Shown: positions 5,383 through 5,464 of the stretch, in pieces
How positions within the stretch are numbered: the first letter of the stretch is position 1
Layout of the letters: every line of letters starts with the position of its first letter
Assembly: GCA_019314085.1 (NCBI GenBank)
Contig: JAFCZZ010000124.1
Coordinates: 1-5,464 of the forward strand
Length of the DNA stretch: 5,464 nt
Direction of reading: 5' to 3'
Source: Deltaproteobacteria bacterium
GTDB lineage: Bacteria > Desulfobacterota > Syntrophia > Syntrophales > UBA2210
The notes under the pieces: model-generated
The model's input: the letters and a program-made list of their open reading frames with translations, nothing else
The model's database searches: none
What the model was told of the DNA's origin: nothing
Made by a program: the position numbers and the translations under genes

Positions 5383-5421
5383 AGCTAACACGGACCCGCC
5401 ATGTGCGGGTCCGTGTTAGCT
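5383..5421. terminator. Perfect 17-bp hairpin, probable factor-independent terminator
   Basis: AGCTAACACGGACCCGC (5383-5399) is followed by a five-base loop (CATGT) and its exact complement (5405-5421). The stem is GC-rich and starts three bases after the CCA of the minihelix. No T-tract follows, so it would be of the I-shaped type often proposed for actinobacteria. It could act on either strand. Confidence 0.6.
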
Positions 5422-5464
5422 TGGGGTACAAGGATATATGTGAACCAGCAACGGTATTCTTGAG

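Larger units (their letters stand above)
5151..5464. other. Non-coding stretch to the right of the array
   Basis: No convincing gene is seen on either strand. The left part (5151-5275) holds nothing recognisable. The right part holds a promoter-like extended -10, a tRNA-end-like minihelix and a long perfect hairpin, described separately. This may be host or island DNA flanking the array. Confidence 0.5.

Noticed and set aside
5383..5421. Another attC site (the arms end in GCTAAC and GTTAGC)
   Set aside because: The arms are perfectly complementary with a five-base loop, without L boxes, spacer or extrahelical bases, and the GCGCAAAC motif is absent. A terminator-type hairpin explains it better.
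1..5464. CRISPR array or direct short repeats
   Set aside because: The only repeated elements are the spaced attC sites; no regular short repeat and spacer pattern is present.

Overview
The window is best read as a stretch of an integron gene-cassette array. Four complete attC recombination sites (19-116, 2957-3029, 3928-4012, 4394-4480) and one half site (5134 to about 5150) lie between the genes, all in the same orientation. Each complete site has an R'' box near RYYYAAC, a matching R' box near GTTRRRY preceded by the shared motif (G)CGCAAAC or GTGCAAAC, and internal L''/L' arms that pair. The sites resemble one another also in their central part (an AGCGRTAGACT-like stretch), as expected of a sedentary chromosomal integron whose attC sites share a family signature. 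The integrase gene and attI are not in the window; by attC polarity they should lie to the left of position 1. The host cannot be named. The single PASTA domain and a long GC-rich terminator-type hairpin without a T-tract would fit an actinobacterial or other moderately GC-rich environmental bacterium, but this is only a hint.

Layout: positions 1-24 may be the last codons of a gene in the preceding cassette, ending inside the R'' box of attC1. Cassette 1 (111-3023, unusually large at about 2.9 kb) carries two convergent genes: a HEPN-domain protein of AbiU2 type (134-814, +) and a 640-residue protein with a C-terminal Vsr-like PD-(D/E)XK nuclease domain (880-2802, -). Cassette 2 (3024-4006) encodes a single-pass membrane protein with coiled coil and one PASTA domain. 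Cassette 3 (4007-4474) encodes a small two-helix membrane protein with a C-terminal zinc ribbon. Cassette 4 (from 4475) encodes a TPR-like protein and ends in a half attC. From about 5150 to 5464 no gene is seen; this part holds an extended -10 promoter, a tRNA acceptor/T-arm-like minihelix ending in CCA, and a perfect 17-bp hairpin.

The plus-strand genes are placed for transcription from a promoter to the left (Pc or a cassette promoter), while the nuclease gene runs against the array and needs its own promoter within about 2815-2957. All five complete genes have a G-homopolymer Shine-Dalgarno sequence three to six bases before the start. The main candidate for a new system is cassette 1, a HEPN ribonuclease-like protein plus a PD-(D/E)XK protein with an unrecognised 500-residue N-terminal part, a combination that looks like phage defence. 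The other cassette products have no assigned function.
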